Notes under the pieces: generated by a model | Told to the model about the DNA's origin: nothing | The model's input: the letters and a program-made list of their open reading frames with translations, nothing else | Databases searched by the model: none | NCBI RefSeq assembly: GCF_018304965.1 | Contig: NZ_JAGQED010000004.1 | Location: forward strand, 1 to 64,000 | Source of the DNA: Collimonas antrihumi | GTDB lineage: Bacteria; Pseudomonadota; Gammaproteobacteria; Burkholderiales; Burkholderiaceae_D | Length of the DNA: 64,000 bases | Reading direction: 5' to 3' | In this document: piece after piece, positions 10,726 through 19,950 of the stretch | How the letters are laid out: every line of letters starts with the position of its first letter | Numbering within the stretch: the stretch's first letter is position 1 | Translations under genes and position numbers: made by a program

Positions 10726-11558
10726 GCACCTCGGTAAACATCGACATGGCAGGTGCAGCAGCGCCGGCCTGCGTGCTGGTGTTTTCCGGTTCGGACCCGA
10801 GCGGCGGCGCCGGCATGCAAGCCGACATCGCCGCGATTGCGGCACTCGGCGCGCATCCGTTGTCGGTAGTGACCGTGTTGACGGTGCAGGACAACGAGCG
10901 GGTGTTCGGTGTTTTTCCGGTGGCTACGGATCTGGTGCGGCAGCAGGCGCAGGTGTTGGTCGATCGTATCGACATATCCGCGGTCAAATTGGGCATCGTC
11001 GGCAATCGCGCCAATGCTGAAACGATTGCCGCAATCATTCGTGATTTGCGTTCACGGCAACCGAATTTGCCTGTGGTGTTCGATCCGGTGCTGGCGACGG
11101 GTCATGGCGACAGTTTGGCTAGTGAAGATCCGATAGTGGCGCTTGAACCTTTGTTTGCACTTGCCACGGTGATTACGCCGAACCGTATCGAAGCGGATCG
11201 CCTGTGCGGCGCCCAGGCAAGTCCTGAGCAACAAGCGGCGATGCTGCTTGAACGGGGTTGCCAACATGTATTGCTGAAAGGCGGCCATGGTCCGGAACGT
11301 CATGAAGTATTGAATCGCTGGATCAGCAGAACACAGCATCGCAGCTGGAGCTGGCCGCGCTTGCCCGGCGAGTTTCACGGCAGTGGCTGCACGCTGGCGG
11401 CGGCACTGTCAGCGTTGCTGGCGCAAGGTCGGGATATCGAACAGGCGATCGATGCCGCCCAAATTTATTGCCAGCAGACTCTGGCCGAATCCTATGCGAT
11501 TGCTGCCGGCCAGCGCATACCGAGCCGGACTCTGCCATTTCTAAAATTACGAGGATAA
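10722..11558 (+). CDS. thiD: Hydroxymethylpyrimidine/phosphomethylpyrimidine kinase ThiD
   Basis: 278 residues, a ribokinase-fold kinase phosphorylating HMP and HMP-phosphate for thiamine synthesis. Recognised by [17 protein letters not shown] near residue 21, [28 protein letters not shown], and the C-terminal catalytic [14 protein letters not shown]. The GTG start overlaps the thiG stop by four bases (GTGA), indicating translational coupling. An in-frame ATG at 10746 is the alternative. The C-terminal half ([23 protein letters not shown]) is somewhat divergent but the catalytic motif is intact. Confidence 0.95.
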   Translation: MSTSVNIDMAGAAAPACVLVFSGSDPSGGAGMQADIAAIAALGAHPLSVVTVLTVQDNERVFGVFPVATDLVRQQAQVLVDRIDISAVKLGIVGNRANAETIAAIIRDLRSRQPNLPVVFDPVLATGHGDSLASEDPIVALEPLFALATVITPNRIEADRLCGAQASPEQQAAMLLERGCQHVLLKGGHGPERHEVLNRWISRTQHRSWSWPRLPGEFHGSGCTLAAALSALLAQGRDIEQAIDAAQIYCQQTLAESYAIAAGQRIPSRTLPFLKLRG

Positions 11559-11562
11559 AGCG

Positions 11563-12177
11563 ATGAAGGGCCTATACATCGTCACACCCGATTGGGATGA
11601 CACCGAGAAGCTGCTACGCGTAACCGAGCAAGCCTTGCAAGGCGGCGCGGCGCTGCTGCAGTATCGCCACAAAACCGCCGATGCAGCATTGCGGCAGCAA
11701 CAGGCGGAAGCGTTGCTGAGCCTGTGCCGTCGTTACCAGCGGCCGTTCATCATCAACGATTATGTGGATCTGTGCCTGGCGCTGGATGCGGATGGCATTC
11801 ACGTCGGCGGCACCGATGCCAGCGTGGCGGAGGTGCGGGCTATGGTTGGTGCGGACAAGATCGTCGGCGCTTCCTGCTATGGCGACCTGGAACTGGCGCA
11901 TGCCGCGTATCGTGCCGGCGCCAGCTATGTGGCGTTCGGTGGATTCTATCCATCGCGCGTCAAGAAATATCCGGTAACCACACCGCCAGATATCGTCACG
12001 CGGGCCAAGGCGGAAATCGCTGTGCCGAACGTAGTTATTGGCGGCATGACGCAAGAGAATGCGGTGCCTTTGATTGCTGCCGGTGCTGATATGGTGGCCG
12101 CCATCAGCAGTGTTTATCTGGCCGACGATCCAACCGCCGCTGCACGCAGTTTCGCTGCCTTGTTTGAAAACAGATAG
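11563..12177 (+). CDS. thiE: Thiamine phosphate synthase ThiE
   Basis: 204 residues. ThiE couples HMP pyrophosphate with thiazole phosphate to give thiamine phosphate. It begins MKGLYIVTPDWDD. Family motifs LLQYRHKTAD (near residue 31), FIINDYVDLCLALDADGIHVGG (about 63-84), the phosphate-binding YVAFGGFYPSRVKK, and VVIGGMTQENAVPLIAAGADMVA are all seen. A GAGG ribosome site lies before the ATG and the gap to thiD is four bases. It is the last gene of the operon. Confidence 0.97.
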   Translation: MKGLYIVTPDWDDTEKLLRVTEQALQGGAALLQYRHKTADAALRQQQAEALLSLCRRYQRPFIINDYVDLCLALDADGIHVGGTDASVAEVRAMVGADKIVGASCYGDLELAHAAYRAGASYVAFGGFYPSRVKKYPVTTPPDIVTRAKAEIAVPNVVIGGMTQENAVPLIAAGADMVAAISSVYLADDPTAAARSFAALFENR

Positions 12178-12184
12178 TCACTCA

Positions 12185-12226
12185 TGATCGCGGTTACAAG
12201 CCGGTCGTAACCGCAATCAATTGTTT
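12185..12226 (+). terminator. Probable terminator of the thi operon
   Basis: GCGGTTAC (12190-12197) pairs with GTAACCGC (12207-12214), and the stem continues outward as TGAT/ATCA after one mismatch. A short T-rich tail (TTGTTTT) follows. It separates thiE from the convergent dps gene. Confidence 0.65.
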
Positions 12227-12239
12227 TCGGGGGAGCCTG

Positions 12240-12728
12240 TCAGGTTTCCAGCAAACTACGCAGCATCCACGCATTTTTTTCATGCAGTTGCATACGTTGC
12301 GTCAGCAAATCCGCAGTTGGTTCATCCGCCGCAGCATCTACCACCGGGAAAATCGAACGAGCGGTGCGGGTCACGGCTTCCTGTCCCTGCACCAGTTGCT
12401 GGATCATGGCAGTCGCGTTCGGTACGCCTTCTTCTTCCGAAATCGAAGTCAGCTTGGCAAAGGCCTTGTAGGTCGCCGGCGCAGGATAGCCGAGCGCGCG
12501 TATCCGTTCCGCAATCAAGTCCACCGCCAGCCAGAGTTCGTTGTACTGGGTCTCGAACATCAGGTGCAATGTATTGAACATCGGCCCGGTCACGTTCCAG
12601 TGGAAATTGTGGGTTTTCAGATACAGGGTGTAGGTATCGGCCAGCAACTTGCTGAGCCCGTCGGCGATCTTCTTGCGGTCCTTGTCGCTGATGCCGATGT
12701 CGATGATTGCGACGCTTTTCTTTACCAT
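12240..12728 (-). CDS. dps: Dps-family DNA-binding ferritin-like protein
   Basis: 162 residues. Dps dodecamers store iron, detoxify hydrogen peroxide and protect DNA in stationary phase. The inter-subunit ferroxidase residues lie in [14 protein letters not shown] and in the following helix [13 protein letters not shown], where H, D/E positions are conserved. The start [14 protein letters not shown] at 12728 is preceded by AAGGAG at good spacing; the frame is open to 12791 but without a ribosome site. OxyR, the usual activator of dps in many proteobacteria, is at 50875-51822. Confidence 0.94.
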   Translation of the reverse strand: MVKKSVAIIDIGISDKDRKKIADGLSKLLADTYTLYLKTHNFHWNVTGPMFNTLHLMFETQYNELWLAVDLIAERIRALGYPAPATYKAFAKLTSISEEEGVPNATAMIQQLVQGQEAVTRTARSIFPVVDAAADEPTADLLTQRMQLHEKNAWMLRSLLET

Positions 12729-12827
12729 TGCGCTACTCCTTCTAACAGTGATGGTTGAAGACTTGCAGCTCAATTCTATGTCAATTTGCAAGTGGCAAAG
12801 AAATGCATCTGTTTTAGCGATGCCCTC

Positions 12828-14090
12828 TTAGCGCGCGACGGCAGTGCTTGATGCCACCTGCGAACGGCGATACATGCTGACGGTCAACGCCACCGCCGCC
12901 AGCGATGCAGCTGCGGCAAACAGGAATACCTCGGGATAGCCGAACTCGCTCACGATCAATCCCGCCAGCGGACCGGTCACGCCCAGCGCGAGATCCAGGA
13001 ATACCGAGTATGCGCCCAAGGCGCTGCCGCGGTTATTGGCCGGCACCAGATTCACAGCCTCCACCCCGAGCGCAGGGAAGATCAAGGCAAAACCGAAGCC
13101 GGTGAGCGCCGCGCCAACCAACGCCAGCGACGGTGAACCGGCTTGCCACAGCAACAGCAAGCCGAGCGCTTCCACCGAAAAACAGATGATGGCGACCCGG
13201 AAGCCGCCAAAGCGCGAGATAGTGTGGGCAAACAGCAGGCGCGCGCCGACAAAGAAGGTGCCGAACATGGTCAGTGCAAACGCTGCATTCGGCCACTGGT
13301 GGCTGGCATAAAACAAGGTGATGAAAGTGGCGATGGAGCCGAAACCGATCGAACCCAACGCGAGGCCCATGCCGTGCGGAAATACTTTGCGCAATACGTG
13401 TTGAAACGGCAAGTGTTCGCCGCGCACCACCGCGGTCGCGGCCTTTATGCGGGCAAGGAAGAAGCCACCTAGCGACAATACTGCGACGGTAGCGCCCACT
13501 GCAGCTAAACCCCAGGTATGGGCGATCACCACGCCTAGCGGCGCGCCGATGGCCAGTGCGCCATAGGTGGCGATGCCGTTCCAGGAAATCATGCGTGCCG
13601 TGTGCCGGGCGCCAACCCGGCCTATGCCCCAGGTAATTGCACCGGTGCCCACCATGCTCTCGCCGCAGCCAAGCACCAGGCGGCCGATCAGCAGGATGGC
13701 CAGGCTAAGCGCAGGCGTGTGGGTAAAAAACGCCGCTATGAGCAGGAAGGCGCCGCTGAGGCTGCAACCGATCAAGCCTCGCAATACGGCGGTTTTGGGA
13801 CCGACCGAATCGGCCATGCGGCCAGCCAGCGGGCGGCTCAGCAAAGTTGCCAGGTACTGCATGCTGATCGCCAGGCCAGCCAGCACTGAGCTGTAGCCGA
13901 GGTCGGTGTGGACGTAGCCGGGCAGCACTGCCAGCGGAATGCCGATGGCCAGATAGCAAATGAAAGTAAAAAATGCAGTGGAGACAATATGGAAAGAAAC
14001 TGCAGTCTCGGGGATTGCGGCGATTGCCGGGGTCTCGACGGCCCCGGATGGTGACGGGCTGGCGCGGTCGAGACGAACTTCTTCTGACAT
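12828..14090 (-). CDS. MFS transporter (YhhS/YfcJ-like)
   Basis: About 420 residues with 12 predicted hydrophobic segments in the pattern of the major facilitator superfamily. The loop between helices 2 and 3 carries the MFS motif-A-like [17 protein letters not shown]. It resembles the YhhS/YfcJ (UPF0226) sugar-efflux-like branch; the substrate is unknown. The start chosen is [12 protein letters not shown]; the longer frame begins 19 residues earlier (14147) and lacks a ribosome site as well. An 18-bp palindrome lies about 85 bp upstream. Confidence 0.88.
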   Translation of the reverse strand: MSEEVRLDRASPSPSGAVETPAIAAIPETAVSFHIVSTAFFTFICYLAIGIPLAVLPGYVHTDLGYSSVLAGLAISMQYLATLLSRPLAGRMADSVGPKTAVLRGLIGCSLSGAFLLIAAFFTHTPALSLAILLIGRLVLGCGESMVGTGAITWGIGRVGARHTARMISWNGIATYGALAIGAPLGVVIAHTWGLAAVGATVAVLSLGGFFLARIKAATAVVRGEHLPFQHVLRKVFPHGMGLALGSIGFGSIATFITLFYASHQWPNAAFALTMFGTFFVGARLLFAHTISRFGGFRVAIICFSVEALGLLLLWQAGSPSLALVGAALTGFGFALIFPALGVEAVNLVPANNRGSALGAYSVFLDLALGVTGPLAGLIVSEFGYPEVFLFAAAASLAAVALTVSMYRRSQVASSTAVAR

Positions 14091-14175
14091 GATGGACGAC
14101 TTGGTAGGTGGGGGTTGATTGTTACGAAGGTGTAGACAATGATGCAATGCGGTATTTTACCCTTCTAGCCCGGAT

Positions 14176-14193
14176 ATTGCCGGCGCCGGCAAT
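14176..14193. promoter_or_regulatory. Perfect 18-bp palindrome between the MFS gene and uvrD
   Basis: ATTGCCGGCGCCGGCAAT is a perfect two-fold-symmetric site in the 219-bp divergent region between the MFS transporter and uvrD. It could be an operator for the transporter or a hairpin. It has no T tract, so a terminator is unlikely. The rest of this gap holds smaller GGTT/AACC symmetric stretches near 14232-14255. Confidence 0.4.
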
Positions 14194-14297
14194 TTCGGCC
14201 ATAAGTTCCAACTGAGTTACGCTGAGTTCAACCGGGTTAAACCGGCTTAAGCCAAGATCAATCATGATCTGGTCATCAGGCAAGTGCGCCCTCAGCT

Positions 14298-14303
14298 TAT
14301 AAT
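14298..14303 (+). promoter_or_regulatory. Consensus -10 box (TATAAT) for uvrD
   Basis: A perfect TATAAT ends six bases before the uvrD ATG at 14310, so the expected transcription start coincides with the A of the start codon. This has the same geometry as the TACAAT box before ruvB. No strong -35 box is seen. A leaderless message is therefore plausible, although GGGG just before the ATG could be a residual ribosome site. Confidence 0.5.
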
Positions 14304-14309
14304 GTGGGG

Positions 14310-16589
14310 ATGCAAAATCTTCTTCACAACCTCAATCCAGAACAACTCGCGGCAGTTACCTTACCTGGGCAATCTGCACTTATCCTGGCTGGCGCCGGCT
14401 CCGGCAAGACGCGCGTGCTGACCACGCGCATCGCCTGGCTGATCCAGACCGGCCAGGTATCGCCGGCCGGCGTGCTGGCGGTGACGTTTACCAATAAAGC
14501 CTCGAAAGAAATGATGATGCGCTTGTCGGCGATGTTGCCGATCAACACGCGCGGCATGTGGATCGGCACTTTCCACGGCTTGTGCAATCGGCTGCTGCGC
14601 GCCCATTATCGCGATGCCGGATTGCCGCAGACCTTTCAGATCCTGGATTCGCAAGACCAGTTGTCGGCGATCAAGCGCTTGCTGAAAGCGATGAATGTCG
14701 ATGATGAAAAATATCCACCGCGCAATCTGATGTACTTCATCAACGGCGCCAAGGATCAAGGTTTGCGGGCCAATGAAGTCGAAGCAAACGACGACTACAA
14801 CCGCAAGTTCGTCGAGCTGTACGATTTGTACGACCAGCAATGCCAGCGCGAAGGCGTGGTCGATTTTGCCGAGCTGCTGTTGCGCACCTATGAACTGCTG
14901 AGCCGCAACCAGCCATTGCGTGAGCATTATCAGTCGCGTTTCCAGCACATCCTGGTGGACGAGTTCCAGGATACCAACGATCTGCAATACAAATGGTTGA
15001 AACTGATGGCCGGCCAGCGTGGCGCGGTGTTTGCCGTCGGCGATGACGACCAGAGCATCTACGCTTTCCGTGGCGCCAATGTCGGCAACATGAGCGCGTT
15101 CGAGCACGAATTCCGGGTCGAAAACGTGATCAAGCTGGAACAGAATTATCGTTCGCACGGCCATATCCTGGATAGCGCCAATACCCTGATCGCCAACAAC
15201 AGCAAACGTCTCGGCAAGAATCTGCGCACCGATGCCGGTCATGGCGAACCGGTCAGAATCTACGAAGCCACCAGCGATTTGCAGGAAGCGCAGTGGATTA
15301 TCGAAGAAACCAAGAGCCTGATCAATGAAGGCGCCGCACGGAGCGAAATCGCGGTGCTGTACCGCTCCAATGCGCAGTCGCGGGTGATTGAACATGCGTT
15401 GGTGGCGTCCGGCATTCCATATCGCGTCTACGGCGGCCAGCGTTATTTCGAGCGTGCCGAAGTCAAACATGCGGTCGCCTATTTGCAGCTGATGGACAAT
15501 CCGCACAATGATTCGGCCTTCTTGCGTGTGGTGAATTTCCCAGCGCGTGGAATTGGCGCACGCTCCCTGGAACAACTGCAGGATGCAGCCAAACAATACG
15601 GCATCTCCTTGTACGCGGCGGTGCCGTATGTTGCCGGCAAGGCTGGCGCCACGTTAGGCTCCTTCCTGAAGCTGATCGAAGGCGGGCGTTTTGAAACCCA
15701 GCATCTGCCGCTGCCGGAAATGGTGCAGATCGTGCTCGACATGAGCGGGTTGATGCAGCACTACCGCAACGAAAGGGAAGGCGCCGATCGTATCGAGAAT
15801 CTGGAGCAGCTAGTCAATGCTGCCGCCTTGTTTGTATCGGAAGAAGGATTTGGCGCTGACGCACCGGCCTTGCTCGGACCCAAGGCTCAGGCAGTGTCAG
15901 GTGCGGCAATCACGACTGCCGACGGCATTGAAATTTTCGATGCCGATGCACCGTTGGCGGCGGTGATGTCGCCGTTGTCGGCGTTCCTTTCGCATGCTTC
16001 GCTGGAGGCTGGGAATAATCAGGCTCAGGCTGGCGAGGACGCCTTGCAACTGATGACGGTGCATTCCGCCAAGGGTCTGGAGTTCGATGCGGTGTTCATC
16101 ACCGGTCTGGAAGAAGGCTTGTTCCCGCACGAGAATTCGCAGAAAGAAGACGCCGGCGTAGAAGAAGAACGCCGTCTGATGTACGTCGCCATCACGCGCG
16201 CCAAGAAGCGTCTTTACATGAGTTTTTCGCAAACCCGGATGCTGCACGGCCAGACCCGTTACAACATGCGTTCACGCTTTTTTGACGAGCTGCCGGAAGA
16301 TGCCTTGAAATGGCTGTCGCCGAAAGTGCAGCAGCATAGCTGGTTTGCGAATTCGAAATCGGCCTGGGACGAGGCGCCGGAGAAGGCGGCCAACAGCATC
16401 GCCAAGAATTTCGGCAAGCGCGATATCGGCTGGCGCATAGGCGAAAATGTGGAGCACCTGAAATTCGGTGAAGGCGTGATCGTCAATATCGAAGGCAGCG
16501 GCGGCAACGCCCGTGCCCATATCAATTTCGGCAAGCACGGCATGAAGTTGCTGGATCTGAGTGTGGCGAAGCTGGAGAAGGTCGCGTAG
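14310..16589 (+). CDS. uvrD: UvrD-family superfamily 1 DNA helicase (DNA helicase II)
   Basis: 759 residues. A 3'-5' SF1A helicase acting in excision and mismatch repair. Motif I is LAGAGSGKTRVLTTR (near residue 27), motif Ia AVTFTNKASKEM, motif II ILVDEFQDTN, motif III VGDDDQSIYAFRGA, motif IV LEQNYRSHG and motif V VHSAKGLEF; motif VI is MYVAITRAKKRL. The C-terminal tudor-like domain (VEHLKFGEGVIVNIEGSG) is present. The ATG at 14310 is preferred over GTG at 14304. The TAG stop codon is provided by the GTAGGG end of a palindromic repeat. Confidence 0.95.
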   Translation: MQNLLHNLNPEQLAAVTLPGQSALILAGAGSGKTRVLTTRIAWLIQTGQVSPAGVLAVTFTNKASKEMMMRLSAMLPINTRGMWIGTFHGLCNRLLRAHYRDAGLPQTFQILDSQDQLSAIKRLLKAMNVDDEKYPPRNLMYFINGAKDQGLRANEVEANDDYNRKFVELYDLYDQQCQREGVVDFAELLLRTYELLSRNQPLREHYQSRFQHILVDEFQDTNDLQYKWLKLMAGQRGAVFAVGDDDQSIYAFRGANVGNMSAFEHEFRVENVIKLEQNYRSHGHILDSANTLIANNSKRLGKNLRTDAGHGEPVRIYEATSDLQEAQWIIEETKSLINEGAARSEIAVLYRSNAQSRVIEHALVASGIPYRVYGGQRYFERAEVKHAVAYLQLMDNPHNDSAFLRVVNFPARGIGARSLEQLQDAAKQYGISLYAAVPYVAGKAGATLGSFLKLIEGGRFETQHLPLPEMVQIVLDMSGLMQHYRNEREGADRIENLEQLVNAAALFVSEEGFGADAPALLGPKAQAVSGAAITTADGIEIFDADAPLAAVMSPLSAFLSHASLEAGNNQAQAGEDALQLMTVHSAKGLEFDAVFITGLEEGLFPHENSQKEDAGVEEERRLMYVAITRAKKRLYMSFSQTRMLHGQTRYNMRSRFFDELPEDALKWLSPKVQQHSWFANSKSAWDEAPEKAANSIAKNFGKRDIGWRIGENVEHLKFGEGVIVNIEGSGGNARAHINFGKHGMKLLDLSVAKLEKVA

Positions 16590-16706
16590 GGTGGGCATTT
16601 ATGCCCACGCGTGACCGCGATACCGGAGTAAAGGCCCGCGTGGCGCGGAAACAGGTATGTTGCGTGTTGTGATTTCCGCGTGGGCACAAAAGCGTGCCCA
16701 CCCTAC
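16586..16706. repeat. GTAGGGTGGGCA palindromic repeat, copy 2 (long form)
   Basis: Starts GTAGGGTGGGCA and ends TGCCCACCCTAC, with inner TGGGCA/TGCCCA palindromes in both halves. The uvrD TAG stop (16587-16589) is part of it. The interior shares segments with the copy at 24592 (for example CCGGAGT and GGAAACAGG-type blocks), so these two form a longer subtype. The other end is two bases from the stop of the convergent membrane-protein gene. Confidence 0.93.
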
Positions 16707-16708
16707 GT

Positions 16709-17527
16709 TTACTCTTGCGTAGGGGTTTCCTGCGCTTCCTGCGACGGTGGCAAATCTGCCCCCGGCTTGCCGAAGATGTGGGTATACGTCGGGTAGAAAG
16801 AGCAGTACATCACGACTGTCAGTGCAATCGATAGCGGTAACAGGATCATGAGCGTGACAGCCTGATTGCCGACCAGCACCGCAATCAATACGCTGATGAT
16901 CGCCGGCAGCACAACGCCGATGGCGGCCCACGCCAGTCCATAGACGGTGAAGGCTTTCATCTCACGCGATACTGCAAAGAAGCTGTAGAAAATGGCTTTC
17001 GATACGCCCATTTTTTGCCACATGATAAGCGGGGCCGCATACCAGAACGCCATTGCCGCCGGGACGTAGACCGCGGCAGAAAACAGCATCGCCAGCGACA
17101 TGTTGGACTGTTGAATCTCTTTGGCGTCGAGCGCGGTCTGGCCGGTTATCGCGGTCCAGAACACGCCGCCGTCAATCAGGGTCGAGGCGGCAAGTGCAAT
17201 GACAGCCGCCACCAGGTAGAGGGCGCCCAGTGTCAGCAGGTTCTTCAAGGCCGGCGAGCGAAAGCCGATCAGCAACAGATTGGGATAGACGCGTTTGCCT
17301 TGTTCAATATTCACGCAAGCCTGCATGAAGGACATGGCAAATACCGGGACCAGAACCAGCGGCAGCACCTGTCCCAACAGCGGGACGATATTGAGCGCCA
17401 GCATCAAGAACATATAGGCCAGGAACAGCGTGGAGATTTCGGCCGGTTGTTTGCGGAACAGCGCAAACCCTTCCTTTATCCATATCCATCCGGTTTTTGC
17501 AGGCAATTTTTCCATTATTTCAATCAA
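16709..17527 (-). CDS. BPSS1780-type membrane protein
   Basis: 272 residues, an integral membrane protein with about six long hydrophobic segments. Examples are around LFLAYMFLMLALNIVPLLG, LLTLGALYLVAAVIALAA and VLPAIISVLIAVLVGN. The short N-terminal soluble stretch GWIWIKEGFALFRKQPAEI and the family context match a betaproteobacterial membrane-protein family of unknown role. The C-terminus is a short acidic/proline tail. It sits 35 bp downstream of thrB on the same strand, in a likely operon with it. The start may be 17527 or the next ATG at 17515. Confidence 0.8.
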   Translation of the reverse strand: MIEIMEKLPAKTGWIWIKEGFALFRKQPAEISTLFLAYMFLMLALNIVPLLGQVLPLVLVPVFAMSFMQACVNIEQGKRVYPNLLLIGFRSPALKNLLTLGALYLVAAVIALAASTLIDGGVFWTAITGQTALDAKEIQQSNMSLAMLFSAAVYVPAAMAFWYAAPLIMWQKMGVSKAIFYSFFAVSREMKAFTVYGLAWAAIGVVLPAIISVLIAVLVGNQAVTLMILLPLSIALTVVMYCSFYPTYTHIFGKPGADLPPSQEAQETPTQE

Positions 17528-17562
17528 GAATTTCGTTTAGGAATGCCGTTTAAGAATTCCGT

Positions 17563-18519
17563 TCAATACAAGGCTGGGGCCGGGTGGGCCACACGTTGTC
17601 GCAAAATCCGTTCGAAGTGGACGGGATCGTGCGGTGTCAACATTTCTGCAGCGCGCGGTAGATAAAAGTCATAGAGTCGCGATAGCCAGAAGCGCAGGGC
17701 GCCGGCACGCAACATTGTTTGCCAGGCGTCTTGCTCTGCAGCGCTGAACGGGCGCACCGCATGGTATGCATCCAGCATCGCTCTTACCCTGATCATGTCA
17801 AGCTGGCCGTCAGTCAGGTTAATGCACCAGTCATTCACCGTCACTGCCAGGTCAAACAGCCAGGTATCGCAACCGGCGAAGTAGAAATCAAAAAATCCTG
17901 TCAGCCGGTCGCCGTCGAACATCACATTGTTGCGGAACAGGTCGGCGTGGACCGGGCCGTTCGGCAGTTGGCGATAAGCCTCAGAGGCGGCGAATGTCTC
18001 CTGGAACGCCATCTCGCTGCGCAACAGTTGTTGCCCGTCTGCCGGCAGATACGGCAATACCACTGGAGTGGTTTCGCGCCACCAGGACAGACCGCGCAAA
18101 TTGGGTTGGCGAATTGGAAAGTCTTGTGCCGCCAGATGCATTTTTGCCAGCATTGCGCCCACTTCAGCGCAATGTACCGCTGCCGGAGCCAGTTGGCAAT
18201 CGCCCTCCAGCTTGGTGACGATGGCTGCCGGCTTGCCGTGCAGGGGATTAAGGATCTGGCCTTGCAGGTTGGCGACAGGTTCGGGCACCAGTACGCCGCG
18301 CTGCGCCAGATGGCGCATCAATTCCAGGTAAAACGGCAATTGTTCGAAACTCAGCTTTTCAAACACCGTCAGCACATATTCTCCGCGCTCGGTATTGATG
18401 AAAAAATTACTGTTTTCGATGCCGGAGGAAATCCCCCTGATTGCCAGTGCCTTGCCTAAGGAAAAGGGAGGGATCCACTGTGTGAGATCGTCTAGCGTGA
18501 CGGGGGTAAATACTGCCAT
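17563..18519 (-). CDS. thrB: Homoserine kinase (ThrB, choline-kinase-like type)
   Basis: 318 residues. Phosphorylates homoserine in threonine synthesis. This is the protein-kinase-like (APH/choline kinase fold) form used by many proteobacteria, not the GHMP form of E. coli. The catalytic loop [14 protein letters not shown] and the metal-binding [18 protein letters not shown] are present. The start [16 protein letters not shown] is typical; the frame extends 26 residues upstream without family similarity. It lies downstream of the DUF2782 gene near polA, a neighbourhood common in betaproteobacteria. Confidence 0.94.
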   Translation of the reverse strand: MAVFTPVTLDDLTQWIPPFSLGKALAIRGISSGIENSNFFINTERGEYVLTVFEKLSFEQLPFYLELMRHLAQRGVLVPEPVANLQGQILNPLHGKPAAIVTKLEGDCQLAPAAVHCAEVGAMLAKMHLAAQDFPIRQPNLRGLSWWRETTPVVLPYLPADGQQLLRSEMAFQETFAASEAYRQLPNGPVHADLFRNNVMFDGDRLTGFFDFYFAGCDTWLFDLAVTVNDWCINLTDGQLDMIRVRAMLDAYHAVRPFSAAEQDAWQTMLRAGALRFWLSRLYDFYLPRAAEMLTPHDPVHFERILRQRVAHPAPALY

Positions 18520-18648
18520 GGGAAAAATCGGAGATCGGAGAAAGGACAAGGCCAATGCCATGTCGGAATAATGTCGGAATAAATACGCGACGTACACGCG
18601 GCGTTTACCTACCGCGCGCGCCGCGTGGCTACGGTTGCTTTTACTTAA

Positions 18649-19086
18649 TCAGTTCTTGGGTGTCGCCACTGTCGGTGGCGGCAAGCCTGCGTCGGCGTCA
18701 GCCTGTGCCGCCTCGCCTTCCTTACGCTGCTTGCGGCCCATGTCGAATTCCTTGATCTGCCATTGCGCTCCGCGTACCGGCCCATCGCCTGCCTGCATAG
18801 TGCCCGCGGTCGACTGCGGCTTCACGTAGTACGTACTGCCGCCGCTATTGACCTTGATTTCGGTGACCTTGCCTTGTTCAGTTTTTTGCGTGATGTCGCC
18901 TGGCGCTTCACCCGGCTTGCGGACGGTGACGGACGGCGCTTCGCCTTCTTCCAGCTTTTGCAGCTCAGGTGGCGGCGGCGCGACGGTCTTGGCCGGTTGG
19001 CTTGCTTGTTGTGCCGCAACAAGCAAGGGTGTTGCCAATGAGGCAATACATACAGTCAACAACTGCCAGACTTTTGATTTATTCAT
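18649..19086 (-). CDS. DUF2782 domain protein, secreted
   Basis: 145 residues with an N-terminal signal peptide (MNKSKVWQLLTVCIASLATPLLVAAQQ, cleavage likely after VAA). A proline-rich linker (APPPPELQKLEEGEAP) leads into the DUF2782 segment PSVTVRKPGEAPGDITQ...YYVKPQ. No function is established. Its position between polA and thrB is conserved in related genomes by general knowledge. A polar C-terminal tail with KQRKEGEAAQADADAG follows the domain. Confidence 0.85.
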   Translation of the reverse strand: MNKSKVWQLLTVCIASLATPLLVAAQQASQPAKTVAPPPPELQKLEEGEAPSVTVRKPGEAPGDITQKTEQGKVTEIKVNSGGSTYYVKPQSTAGTMQAGDGPVRGAQWQIKEFDMGRKQRKEGEAAQADADAGLPPPTVATPKN

Positions 19087-19212
19087 GAGAATTTGGCTAC
19101 CTTGAGTAAAGCAAGATGGAAGTCTTCATTGTAACAAACCACCGGCCCCGATAGGCGATAAGGGGGCCGGTAATCTGTCTGGCGGTGCTGTTTTTGCGGG
19201 TTTGCCGCGTAA

Positions 19213-19950
19213 CTACAACAACACGCTCGCATGACGGTCCGATTCCGCCATGACGGTTTCGCCCGCCTCGTAGAATTCCACCACTGCGGCAAGAATCTCG
19301 GCCGGATCATCCAGCACCTGGATCAGGTCCATGTCCTTGGCTGCGATCATGCCGTCGCTTACCAGCTGGGCGCGGAACCAATCCAGCAAACCGCTCCAGA
19401 AGCTGCTGCCGACCAGGATGATAGGGATGTGACGGCACTTGCCGGTCTGGATCAGCGTCAATACCTCGGTCAGCTCATCCAGCGTGCCGAAACCGCCGGG
19501 CAGCACGATGTAGGCATCGGCATAGCGTACGAAGGCTACCTTACGGGCAAAGAAATGCCGGAAGCTAAGTGAAATATCCTGCCATTTATTCCCGCTTTGC
19601 TCATGCGGCAATTCGATATTCAAGCCGACCGAAGGTGATTTGCCTTCGAAAGCACCTCTGTTGGCCGCCTCCATCAAGCCCGGACCGCCGCCTGAAATAA
19701 CGGCAAAACCTTCATCGGAAAAACGTCGTGCAATATCCATGCACAGGGGGTAATAAGGATTGTCTGCCTTGATCCGCGCCGAGCCGAAGATCGAAACTGC
19801 GGGATGCAACTCTGAAAGGCGTTCGGTCGACTCGATAAATTCTGCCATAATCGTGAACATATGCCACGATTCGCGCGCCTTCTTGGAAGTTGCGCGTTCG
19901 ACGTCCGTCACTTGCCGCAAACGCGGCACATTTTTTCCGTTCAATTCCAT
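19213..19950 (-). CDS. LOG-family (TIGR00730) Rossmann-fold protein
   Basis: 245 residues. The family signature PGGFGTLDELTEV lies near residue 153, and the nucleotide-binding GGGPGLMEAANRGAFEGK lies near residue 88. LOG proteins hydrolyse cytokinin or purine nucleoside monophosphates in some organisms. The substrate here is unknown. An N-terminal helix (VTDVERATSKKARESWHMF) precedes the fold. The ATG at 19950 directly abuts the polA ATG (CATATG), giving zero intergenic bases; a TTG at 19956 or a shorter start at 19860 are alternatives. No ribosome site is seen. Confidence 0.87.
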   Translation of the reverse strand: MELNGKNVPRLRQVTDVERATSKKARESWHMFTIMAEFIESTERLSELHPAVSIFGSARIKADNPYYPLCMDIARRFSDEGFAVISGGGPGLMEAANRGAFEGKSPSVGLNIELPHEQSGNKWQDISLSFRHFFARKVAFVRYADAYIVLPGGFGTLDELTEVLTLIQTGKCRHIPIILVGSSFWSGLLDWFRAQLVSDGMIAAKDMDLIQVLDDPAEILAAVVEFYEAGETVMAESDRHASVLL

